NCBI GenBank assembly: GCA_001579985.1
Contig: LRSR01001661.1
Location: 1-48,369, forward strand
Direction: 5' to 3'
Length of the DNA: 48,369 nucleotides
Source of the DNA: Hypsibius dujardini
Lineage: Eukaryota; Tardigrada; Eutardigrada; Parachela; Hypsibiidae
The stretch's first letter is position 1; the number at the start of each line of letters is the position of its first letter. A model generated the notes under the pieces. The model had not been told where the DNA came from. It saw only the letters and a list, made by a program, of their open reading frames with translations, and searched no databases. This document shows positions 35,201 to 45,140 of the stretch, in pieces. The position numbers and the translations under genes were made by a program.

Positions 35201-38200
35201 TGACGAAATTTTACCTCATCAAATTGATCGTTCATCTGCCAGGTAAAAGTGCCCCAGTTGCTGCTGGGAAAGAGCTCGACGCCGAAGAAAACCTTCAGAA
35301 AATCCAACTGGTCAGCGTCACATTAAACATGTCCATCGACATATCCACGCTTACATAATCTCCCCCAACAAGGCCCAAATCCCTTGCGACCAACTAGAAT
35401 AGACAGGATGAAAACATAACGACACAGTGGTTCTTTGTCTATGGCTGAAAAATATTTTAAAAAAAAAGTAAAAAAAACTAAAACTTGCTGATCAATCAAT
35501 CAAGCCTAAGCTCATAGCACGAATTGGCGCTTTTTATTCCTTATTTTTTCCTGAAACAGCAGATACGATTTCCAACGCAAGACCACCTTGTGAAATTATG
35601 ATATACGGACAGCTATTTGGGATAAAACACCCATGCCTATCGGGAGGGAAAATCTCCGTTCATGCCCAAATGAGTCGATCTCTGCTTCAAAATCAGTTTC
35701 TTCACATTCGATATTTACTTCAATTTTGCACAGTTGCTGAGAAAGCCATGAAAGATTTTCTTGCTTATTCTGTTGCAAATGATAAGTATGTACTACAAGT
35801 ATGGCTTTGCTGTCGCTCTGCGAAAATCAATTCCATGTCAACCATTGAGCTAACTCGATTGCCTTCATAAAAATAGGATCCGTTCCATGTTAATGTATAA
35901 CACATACCATGATTTGGCGCGTGGTGGAGGCGTTGGTGATCAGGACAAAAGCTGTAATTATGAGGCAAAGTTTATTATTCACGAAGCACCTTGTTGTAAA
36001 ACACACAAATCGAGATACGACTAATGTATTCAGAACCAAATCAGCAACCATGAACCAGTCCGTAACAATTTGTGCCAGTAATTTGATAATTCAATAAACT
36101 TAACGACTCACCACGAGAGCGAGCCATTCCCCCCTTGAGGAAGGTGCTAATTTGGTTGTAGGTCAACGTTTTAGAGGAGATTTCGTTGTAGTTTGTCTGC
36201 TCCGACAATGTGCGATTGAAGTCCCTGGTGGCGACCTTCAGGACGACGCTCATCTGCTGATTCAACGAAATGTCCAGGTCTTGGATGACGGTCGGCGACC
36301 AGTATTTGTAGCGTGTGAGGAAATTCAGGATGACTTTGACGGTGTTGAGATGGACAACAGAAAGACGTGCCATGTTCTTGTAGAGGGCAACGTTAGCGTC
36401 TGCACCAACTCCAGCAGCGGGTATTCCGATGAACGGAATGGCTAAGAAGTCAGCCACGTCGTAGAGGGTTTGGAAATCATAAGCACAACCTAACACGCCA
36501 ATTGCAAAGCAGGTGGAATTATCAATGGGACATGACAATAAATTAGGGATGACAAACACCAATATTAGTCAAGTAATTACTTTAGTTTTTACTAATTAAA
36601 ACCTTTAGTTTAGTTTGTTAATCAACTGAGAAAACTAAAGCCAAGAACGAGCTCACTATGATTATTAATTTAGTTTTGCATATTTACATTTTATTCCTTG
36701 TTATTACGATGGCTTTTTTGAGAACCTCAACTGGAAAAACATTGCTAGATTCTAGTTTGTTTGACCTGTTCTGTCGAAACTCCGTTTTCAAAATTAAATA
36801 TTTATGGATGGACTAATAAGTTGTCAACCAAACTGAAAGTTAAAATCGCTTGGTGTCAGTGGATAGTTTTTTTGGCGATTGGTTATAAATAACGAGGCCA
36901 AAAATGGAATGTTTTCAAGAGGTTACGTACCGGCAATTTATTTAAAAATAGTGTAAAATGACCTTCAAAGGGACCTTCAAAACGGCCCACGTACTTAGTG
37001 ATCTTCATAAATCTTCATCACTTTCTTTGGCAAGGGACGCTTCGTTGAAGCAACTAATCTATATAAAAGACTGTTCATCGTCAAAATTGTCACCGACACT
37101 ATCCATATCTTCGACAAGATTATTCTCTGACACTAAACAGGCACCAATATAAACATTTCGGCTCTTTCAGGCATTTTAAGCAGATGGAGTGGTGGACAAA
37201 CAGCCCGGGGCGTGGCTGCGCCTTAGAATCGCGTCGCTACAGTACTGTGTGGTAGTAACCACTCTAGATCACTTGTTTGTAAGCAAGCGAATCATGTAAT
37301 CAGAAGTAATAAACAAGCGGATAATAACGCTGCCTTTATGGTCACAGACCCCCCCCCGTCTGTGGAAAATGCACTTCACAAAAGGTATAGTCAATAAGTA
37401 CTCCCCCCTTCACTGTGTGTAGGTTACAAGCCCCGTTCACCTCCGCCAAAGATGTTCATAGTAGTTCTGGCAAATGGGGCGGAGTTTACCAATTTGAGTT
37501 GGCTTTTTGGCTATCTGACACAGACTATAGACATTAATTCATAGACGTTGCAGCATGACGTACTGTACCTCCTCCAATGAATGCGTCACAATGGATTCCG
37601 CGGTAAATGAGGTCCATGGCAAAAGCCACTGCGCTGTTCTTGGCAGCACAGGATGTCCCTATGTCAGAGTAAGTAAGGACCAAATGCATTCCGACAGGGG
37701 CCAAAATTTGCTCGTTAGAAAATGCCAAGGCCATATCCACTGCAGCAGCTGATCGATCATAGTTATACCAGGACGTTCGCTCAGTCAACAAACAGGCATT
37801 CAGGACGACTTTTGTAGAGGCGGATGGTGTAACTGATTTGGTCCCCATTTGCAACTTATCTGTTGTCAGCGATGGCGCATGCAAATCTGAAACACGCATT
37901 GAAATTTAACATTCAAATAAAATATAACTGCAAGGATATTATCCGTTTCTCAATACCTCCACCAAATGATAAGATCGAAAAACGTCTTGATTTAATTCTC
38001 CACCATTTAAATTGGTCCTGAAGTCACGTATGACTGACCATAATTTACGCTAAACTGAATTGAAATCTGAACTCATGCAACTTAGCAAACTGATTTTAAC
38101 TTTAGATGATTTTGCGACACAGCTGTTCTTGAAAATTTTCTCCCACTACACTACTGTGGGATGGTCTGAAGCTGCTTATGATGGTAAAGTATGTCCTATT

Positions 38201-38652
38201 ATTGCACACATCCAACTCTTCTAATTTTTAGATTGGTTGTTATTTAGTGAAAAAAATTGGAAATATAATTCTTAGATTGAAGTCTGTTGAGGATGGTAAT
38301 AAATTCATGCCATGCACTCACCCAACCCATCTCCACTGGTTGACACCGTTGAATCTGCCGGTGTTGTGGAATTGAGTGCCGGAAGAGTCGTAGACGGCTT
38401 CAGAGTTGACGGCAGACTAGTCTCAGACAATCTCAGCAAGTTCCTCACCAGGGCATCACCGGATGTTGTCGTATTTGTGGTCGTCGTTGAGGTCGTCGGA
38501 GTTGTCGTTGTCGTGGTAGTAGACATCATGGTAGTCGTGCTAGTTTCGGTGGTAAAACGGGGCCGGAACACAACTTCTCCTTTCCCCGACACCAAAATTG
38601 ACAAGCAAAGCCATACGATAAAGACCAGCTTCAGAGAGCAACGTATACGCAT
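29017..38652 (-). CDS. Receptor guanylyl cyclase C (third tandem paralog), exon 8 mostly in an assembly gap
   Basis: Exons: 38652-38322, 37886-37569, 36489-36112, 35951-35908, 35393-35355, 35292-35215, 35156-35013, exon 8 seen only as 34707-34678, 34297-34165, 34084-33991, 32975-32825, 32747-32559, 32482-32300, 32141-31907, 31839-31718, 31654-31426, 30177-30105, 30041-29972, about 29882-29730, 29615-29468, 29398-29350, 29276-29135, 29070-29017. If exon 8 has the 234 nt seen in A and B the protein is 1196 residues. Same domains as A and B: short signal peptide and VFRPRFT, Thr-rich linker, ANF-receptor domain, one helix, kinase homology domain, cyclase. The last exon ([17 protein letters not shown]) is the family's GKG..TFWL C-terminal strand. 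Asn replaces Gly before the second metal Asp (ETVNDNYL). Intron 20 has a CAG/GCAAGA donor. The break at exon 8 is an assembly feature, not evidence of a pseudogene. Confidence 0.88.
30531..31280. mobile_element. Foldback element in intron 16 of cyclase C, carrying a nested insertion
   Basis: The same palindromic element as in intron 16 of B: arms with GGAAAAACACTGGAAGATTCC and GGCATCAGCAGGATTTTG on the left and GGGAAAATGGAATCTTCC on the right. The loop is split by a 318-bp insertion at 30737-31054. Confidence 0.8.
30737..31054. mobile_element. Nested MITE in the loop of the intron-16 element of cyclase C
   Basis: Starts TGGGCCATCCACATATTAC and ends GTAATATGTTGATGGCC, giving terminal inverted repeats of about 17 bp. 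CCTTG flanks both sides (30732-30736 and 31055-31059). The undisturbed copy in B reads TCTTGCCGG once at this point, so CCTTG looks like a target-site duplication. Confidence 0.8.
32204..32254. repeat. (GGCA)n microsatellite in intron 13 of cyclase C
   Basis: About twelve perfect GGCA tetramers followed by GGAA variants. It is at the homologous position to the microsatellites of A and B. Confidence 0.95.
33025..33960. mobile_element. Long-arm foldback element in intron 10 of cyclase C
   Basis: About 935 bp with inverted arms of about 190 bp. The left arm has CCCATATTTATGACGAACA, CCTTTGTAGTACCAGA and GGCGGAATTT; the right arm carries the inverse of each. The centre holds degenerate GATTGATTGA runs (33196-33350). 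Introns 10 of A and B lack it, so it inserted after duplication. Confidence 0.8.
34708..34736. other. Assembly gap (29 N)
   Basis: Twenty-nine N. Sequence to the left is the last 30 nt of cyclase C exon 8 (TYNERRGVFE); sequence to the right is not exon 8. At least 204 nt of exon 8 plus its acceptor are therefore missing, so the N count understates the gap. Confidence 0.95.
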
Positions 38653-39572
38653 TTTTCTCTTATGTTTTTCAAGTTCTTCAAATTAAATTAAAAGGATTAC
38701 CAACAAAAAGAAGTTGAGTTATTAAAAAAAACAGCGTTCTGACCCGATTACTTTCCTCGTAAATAACCTTGCCAAAAAAGGGGAGAAAAAAGAAATCACA
38801 ATCATTATCGTTCGATAAACCGTACAGGGCACAAGAAGAAGAGCCTCATTTCGCCGTCTCGATATTTGCCTTGCTTTGTTGAGCGTTGCCGGAGACGAAT
38901 GTTGGTCAAATAAATGTCGATCGAACCGGTCCTTTGCACACTCAAGGACTGTCTGCATACATGGCACGAGGGTTCATTAGTGTTTCTTTTGTCCAGCCTG
39001 GGAATGGGAAATGGGACGGGGACAGTGGGAGGAGCACTTGAAACCTATGATGGACCTTGTCATCGACCGCAACAGCAGAACATGGTGTTCTCTTAGCCGG
39101 TTGCAGCCATTGGACGGCTACCCTTGACAACAGATTGTACTATGCATTGTCCTGCTTTGAATATGCACACTATTTAGTGTGCATAAGAGGGTGAATTCTA
39201 TCTTCCTTTTTTCACGACAATTGACGATCGATCGAGTATCGCGGTGTATATGGCCAACATATATAAGTGTTAGTCGTGACAGTAAAAAATGTCTGTCTCT
39301 TATCATTTACAAAACAGCATTTTATGCTTTTGCCGCAAATAGAAATATTTTTGGAAGCGTAAAAAGTGTCGGGGTTCAATCTGTTGCGCGCAGTTGGTCA
39401 AGTGAGGCACGTAGTTGCCTGCCACTTAACGACGAAAACGCTTCAATATCATACTTGACATTATTTTACTTTTGTGCTCAACAAGAGCATCTCACCCGTT
39501 TTCAGAACATATATTAAAGCCATTCTTGTACTTTTTAAACCTGCTATTTTCACCATTTACTGCAAGCTTATA
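38653..39572. other. Upstream region of cyclase C
   Basis: About 900 bp between the start codon of cyclase C and the mariner element. It must carry C's promoter and 5' UTR. No exon or clear promoter motif is supported. Confidence 0.5.
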
Positions 39573-40862
39573 CAGGTGCCGGCAGCAAAGTTGGACCAGT
39601 TTGCGCGCCATCGCACAGCTGATTGGTTTCTTTTGTAACAACCCATCTCACATTGTTTTTGAGTAAAACCAAGTCAGCCGTTGTAAAAAACCATTTGTTG
39701 ACGTTTGAACAATCAACCATGCTTGCTCCAATTAATTCTGAAACGAGGGGCGCCATCTTGGCCCACCATCGAAACGGCCATTCTCATAGAAAAATAGTCG
39801 ATGCTTTGTTTGACCTGGCCTTTTCGGTTTCGAAGTCTACTGTCACTCGCGTTATCACGGAATTTGAACGGGAGAAGCGAGGAATCCTCAAACCAGCAAA
39901 AAAGCTCGATCCCCAGTGCCTGCCGTCCAAGCGTACCAAGGATCTCATCAGAAAAGTGAACGCAGCGACGAATGTGGATAATCCTCCCACCCTGGACCAA
40001 ATGACTGAACGGTACGATGTCTCTGAAAGGACAATTCGTCGAGTTTTGAGGGAAAATCTGCAATCGGACTGGTTGAAGAAGACCAAAACGCATGCCCTGT
40101 CAAACAAGCAAGTGCAGCAGCGTCTTGACTGTGGACCTCGGTTTCTCAAGCTTCTGAGGGTTGATCGATGGAAGTATGTAGTGTTTTTTAATGAGTTCTG
40201 GCAGTCTATGAATGATTGTGGTGGAATCCGGGACTGTTACTACCGGAAAAAGGGAAAACCAGTTCCGGAAAGTCGCACCAAAAAGTGGAAGCAGACATTC
40301 CCCAAAAAGGTGATGTGCGCCGCAGGAGTGTCGTACTGCGGTGCGACGGGCATCTACTTCGTCCCACCGACCAGCGAAGTCAATTCAGCGTTCTTCCTCA
40401 ACAATATCGTGAAGCCAATAGTAGAAAAAGACGTCCCCAGACTCTACCCGGGAGAAAAACACAAAGTCGTCCTCGACTTTGATAGAGCTTCCAGTCACAC
40501 GACGCCTGCGGTTTATTCCTACCTCAAATCATAAAAAGTCAAGTACATCGGGAAAGAGGATTCAATGGCCAACAGCCCTGACCTGAGTCCTATGGATTTC
40601 GATCCGAACGGGATTTTTAAAAAATCAATTTTTGAGAAAAAACCCAAAGGCATCCCTGTTTTGCAACGTGCAGCGCGCCAGGTCTGGAAGGAATTCCCAC
40701 TTAGCGTTTGTCGCTATGTTATGAAATCCTGGAAAGGAAGGGTGATTCAAATGCTAGACGCAAAGGGCTTTCAGATTGAAAACGCAAAAAAATAGAATAA
40801 AATACACACAACGGTGAAAAACTCGTTTGCGCAAACTGGTCCAACTTTGCTGCCGGCACCTG
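39573..40862 (+). mobile_element. Tc1/mariner element, 1290 bp
   Basis: Perfect terminal inverted repeats of 34 bp starting CAGGTGCCGGCAGCAAAG, flanked by TA on both sides (39571-39572 and 40863-40864), the family's target duplication. One transposase frame is inside. The Asp-to-Asp spacing of 37 residues in the second half of the catalytic triad is like DD37D (maT-type) elements. The ends are intact although the transposase is broken, so the copy may have moved in trans or died recently. Confidence 0.93.
39719..40795 (+). pseudogene. Tc1/mariner transposase with in-frame stop
   Basis: The frame starts at 39719 (ACCATGC) and runs to 40795 with one in-frame TAA at 40532-40534; 358 codons including that stop. 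The N-terminal half is helix-turn-helix DNA binding (SHRKIVDALF, SVSKSTVTRVI; then TLDQMTERYDVSERTIRRVL). The catalytic region has VVFFNEFW where the family has a D-E pair, so the first Asp is Asn. The second Asp is in VLDFDRASSH and the third in SPDLSPMD. Both the stop and the Asn predict an inactive enzyme. Confidence 0.85.
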
Positions 40863-40864
40863 TA

Positions 40865-42563
40865 TTGGACCCCAACAAACTTCAGAATCGATTGAAAAAC
40901 TAATTTTGTTTGCAAATATGTTGAGATTGTGTCCTTGGAAATCAACCTCCCTCCCCTAATCCGGGGGCTTAGGCTACAAGTCCCTCTCCCCTTGCCCCCT
41001 TTTTATCGCCTTCTCTTTTCTATTTTCCATTGTTGACCAATATGCTCTAACTCAATATAATGTGGATTGTCTGCTGTGGTTGTCTGTGAGACAAAAAAGT
41101 TTAGACCCTAAATAATGGACATTGCCCGAGCGAGTGCGGAGTAAAAAACCAAAATGCACACTTTTATCTTGACACCCGTGGTCATGGCCACACTATTTAT
41201 TCGACCAATGTCCAATTGTTGGTCTTTTTACACGTACAGATTGAAGAACAATTGGGCTTTCCAAAATTATTAAACCTGTTATGATGACATACAGGGACAT
41301 TTGTTAGCACCCGTAAAAGCAACATGAGACAAAAGGGAGAAGGGGAAGGGGGAGGTAGGAGGACTTGTGGCCTAGTCCCCCATAAGTTTCGAGAGGATCG
41401 GGAGTCATAGGTCAAATGTTGAATTCCATCTTGAAAAATTCCATCATGCCCATCTATTCTCCCCCCCTCAGGGGGGATAGAGAATAGGGCCCTCAGCCTG
41501 TTCTATCCTGCTCTCATCTATTCATGCTACATGCTGAGGGCCTCAGCATGTAGGGCCCTGTTTCCGAGTTGTAAAGACCCGAGACGAGCTCTCGCTTCTG
41601 CCTTCCCAGATACATGGCGATAAAAAAGACAGCGTCCTACATGCAGGAACTCTGCCTTGTTATTACTTCTAGCAAAGCCTGGTGAAAATTATGGATTTTA
41701 TCCAAATCAGTGCCCCTTCCAATCATTGCGTATCTTTCCAGAATTTGTTCACAAAAAAGTTCATCTGCTGATTTTGGCTGAAAGAATTTAACATTGAAAA
41801 AAGAGTCGCACCAGTCATACTTTTGCAACTGACGTACTTTTAGCGTTGTGATTGGAGGAATCATTACGAAGCAATCGGGTAGTCAAATGATGCGAACTCA
41901 AAAATAATTTGCAACGTCGCTTTTGCTCTGCTTTTAATAGTGTTTTGGTGGAATTTTTCTAAACGCAGCCCAATTGACAACCAGTTTGAGATAATGAAGA
42001 AGTGGATCGACAGGATATTCGTTTTGACCAGCTAGCTAGCGGGGTTTAGACGGGTGGATTGATTAGGACAGCATCTCTACCTTTCCATGCATCGGAGAGA
42101 AAGAGAGCCTGAATTTGTGAATTTGTTGAGATTATTCCTTCTCTCTTTTTTACAGACATGACCAAGTCTAGTCGTCCCGCACTTATAATTGCTCCGTCTG
42201 AGCCTGTCAGCATTTGTGATCTGTAAGTAGAACCATATAACCCGGCAGAAGAAGATCACATATTCAGCGATTGCATGAATTGAAATAACGTTTACAATAT
42301 TCAGTGTGTAATTACACTGCATGATCTCATCTGACTATGACCCGGTTATACATAGTGAAGCTCGGTTTTTCCGGTAGTCCTGGCTTGCAAAAATTGAGAC
42401 ACTACCCTGAAGACCGCATTAACCGATTGATTGATGTACTATTTCCTATCGGCTTCATTTTCCTCGGACGCGTTTGGGTGACTAGATTTTCAGTATATAA
42501 ATATAAGTAAACAGTTTCTTCAACCATCAACGCTGGAATATTTTGCCCGCAGATCTGAACATT
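40865..42563. other. Spacer with MITE fragments
   Basis: Contains the M1 element (40951-41381) and a fragment resembling an M3 end (41556-41585). It also has a small exon-like stretch at about 42157-42222 with acceptor TTTTACAG and donor GTAAGT, which might be a 5' exon of the decayed receptor gene. No protein family was recognised. Confidence 0.45.
40951..41381. mobile_element. MITE family M1, uninterrupted copy
   Basis: About 430 bp. GGCTTAGGCTACAAGTCCC at the left and GGACTTGTGGCCTAGTCCCC at the right are inverted. Collinear with 25821-26761 except for the nested insertion there. No ORF. Confidence 0.75.
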
Positions 42564-43991
42564 ATGGCAGTAGCTTCTTCCTCAACTCTACAGTTTATTC
42601 TTGTGATAAAAATTGCGCATTTCTTTAACATTACCACACGGTCCGGCTGCGCAGACAGTCCAATCCATGTGGAAATTGCCTGTCCAGGATATGTCAATCT
42701 GGCTGCAGATATCTCAATGGGCTACCATGGACCATCGTTTGAGGTTGCTATCTAAGTGGCCAGCCTTCGTTACGAAGGCATTTTCAATTGCACGCTGGTT
42801 TATGTCATCGATCCAGTTCGCGAAAGCTTTGCATTAAAATCGGAGACTGCTAATATGATAACCAAGTGGTACCGGAGCGTCAAACTAATTCCAATCTCAA
42901 TTAGGGCTATTATTTGCCCAGGTACGTCTCATCTATACTTTCTCTTTGCACACTCAGTCGGACAGTAATGGCTTCATATATGGTATGGTATTTTATCCCC
43001 CCCCCCTCCTTTGTGGTGTGTCGAGCCCAATAGCACCCTGGCTATTTTACCCCTTTCATGCTGTCCGTCTGTCCGTTCGTTCTGTCCGTTCATTGTCTAT
43101 CCATCCGTCGCCCGTTTGTCTGTCCGTCCGTCCGTCGTCTGTTCGTCCGTTCGTTGTCTGTCCGTTTAGCCGTTGTCTGTTGTTCGACCATCTGCCCGAC
43201 AACGGACACACAAAGTCCGTACAGACGGACGAACTCACGGACAATATGGAAAGGGCAATATAGCAGGTGCGCAATTTGGACCCCTTGCGATGTATACAGG
43301 AAGAGGTAAAATAGCCGGAGTTTATTAGGCTCCATTAGGCATTGATTCTTCATTAACTGAGCTCGACAGGTCTTTTTTCATAGGCTCAATCGATGGAACT
43401 GCTGTTCAGCAGCTGATGGCCAATTGGAACATCCTAGCATTCATCACGTCAGTTACTTCCGCCCTATTCTTATCTCAACTTCCGGTCGACCAGCAATTGC
43501 AAAAAGCATAAATTTATTAATCGCAAGATATTCTTGTAGCCGCCGTGTTTATTACAGAAGCGGAGGCGCTAAACCCGATTACAAGCTACCCCCACTCCTG
43601 ATGATTGAGCTATCGCTGACTGGCACGCGTCATCCCGCTGTGGCCATGATGGATACTGTTCGCACCTTTGACTGGATCTTACTTCACCTCCTTGTCCACA
43701 ATAACGGATCCGATCTGGTCTCCAACTTCCTCAGTGCAGAGATCATTAATATTGTCAGCGCGCAATAATCTTATCAATTCTGACGATGGGACGAAACGTC
43801 TGACAAACGTGGAAAGACTCGTCGCGTCTGCCGATAATGCCGCCTTCCAATTACGGATCAAGTTCATTTTCTATGTATGTTAACAATATACTTGACGGTA
43901 TATTTTATGTGTTTATTCCATTTAATTTTTATACTTTCAGTCTTTACTACTGCTCTGGTGGTGTTATTTCCCGTGAATTTTTTATTGGAAG
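42564..43991 (+). pseudogene. Decayed receptor guanylyl cyclase-like gene, ANF-receptor portion
   Basis: Exons 42564-42921, 43384-43447, 43558-about 43861 and 43941-43991 follow splice signals and phase (donors GTACGT, GTCAGT). The translation matches the N-terminal half of an ANF-receptor ligand-binding domain: signal-like MAVASSSTLQFILVI, then GYHGPSFEVAI, VQQLMANWNILAFIT, HPAVAMMDTVRTFDW and YYCSGGVISREFF. A TAA at 42753-42755 interrupts exon 1 in frame, and exon 3 needs a +1 shift near 43760 to continue (ERLVASADNAAF). No membrane, kinase-homology or cyclase exon was found downstream. It differs strongly from cyclases A-C, so it is not a recent copy of the array. Alternative: a sequencing error in a functional gene. 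Confidence 0.65.
43037..43320. repeat. Inverted-repeat element with CCGT-type simple repeat, in an intron of the decayed receptor
   Basis: GGCTATTTTACC at the left and GGTAAAATAGCC at the right are exact 12-bp inverses. The interior is a degenerate array of TCCG, TTCG and TCTG tetramers (about 43060-43180), then its inverse (GGACGAAC and related). Confidence 0.7.
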
Positions 43992-45140
43992 GTGAGGTGA
44001 TAGTGCGACATAGCTATGAGCTTGTAGCTGGTGCTACCAATTGGACATGAATTATTTTAAATGTCAGGTCAATTCGTAGGCAATATCGCCTTCATCTCCC
44101 GTGGTGGATTCTCGAAGGGAAGCTGCTCAAGTTTAAACGACCTCTTCAAGCGGTCCCTTGTTACCGGAGCTTCATTCGGAATGTCTGCGGGGATCGTACC
44201 AAACGAAGATCTTCATTTTGATCTCATGAAATTTGATACAGAGATCAGCACAGAGATTCTGACGCACGTCGACCACACCGGTAGTCCCACGGTCTAACCA
44301 GCGGTCAGTGTCATAAGCAGAAGGACTTAACTCTCTTCAGCGTAGATGACGGTGGCAGCCTCGAATTCGCTAGGCAAGATCCTCTGCAGGGGTGGTAATC
44401 CACGAGCAGTCCTTGACGAAATCCAGAGATCCTCGGGAAGACTATGAATGGCGACGTGGATAGGTCCCTGATGAACACACACACAGTACTGGGCTCAATC
44501 AGTTTGATTGAACGGAAGAAACGAGAGAGAACGAGACACACTATGAGACGTTTATTACCATGTCGACTGATTATTTTCTCGCTGCGCGCATTCACATTCT
44601 TCCGTCTAGTGCCACACAGAATAATCATTGTGCGAAAATTGTTTCGGGCACTCGAACCGAAAACCGAACACTCGAGCAGGGTCAGAGTTATACTATCTCG
44701 AGCTAGACAACCGCTACTCTACCAAGTGGCGACACCAACAACGGATACATACATCCAAGCGCCAGAGCCGGCGTCTGTAGGACTTCCTACATGGAGGGGT
44801 GTGTTCGACTCAGGATTATGGACACGTAAGGCAAAACGAGAGGGAACAATCCTAGAGTGTTTGGAGTTTTATTGATCAAGACGGAGTGAATGTTTTTTTA
44901 TGATCCTCATTCCACGTCCTCTGCCGTATTTATATGGCTTTTAGTGCCGACCCAATAAAGAAGGAGGAAGAAAACTTGGGAAGAAATCAATAAAAGGGCG
45001 TTTCTTTACGGCTTTAAGTAAAGGCTTTACACTCCTTCAGCCTATCTAATAACTCGTGTACATATATGGAAGTTATACAATGAACCAAATAGACAAAACC
45101 GAACGGCTTAAACTAAAGAACCTTACACGTCAGAACCTGC
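43992..45140. other. Spacer with an unassigned ORF and possible LTR remnant
   Basis: A 78-codon plus-strand ORF at 44061-44297 has no recognised family; it could be a diverged exon of the decayed receptor or noise. On the minus strand about 44760-44460 has an LTR-like look (starts TGTTGGTGTCGCC, an AATAAA-type signal in GGTAATAAACGTCTC, ends TTCATCA), but no second LTR or gag-pol was seen. Confidence 0.35.

Noticed and set aside
44460-44760. Solo LTR of a retrotransposon
   Set aside because: TG...CA ends and an AATAAA-like signal are suggestive, but no second LTR, target duplication, primer site or gag-pol reading was found.
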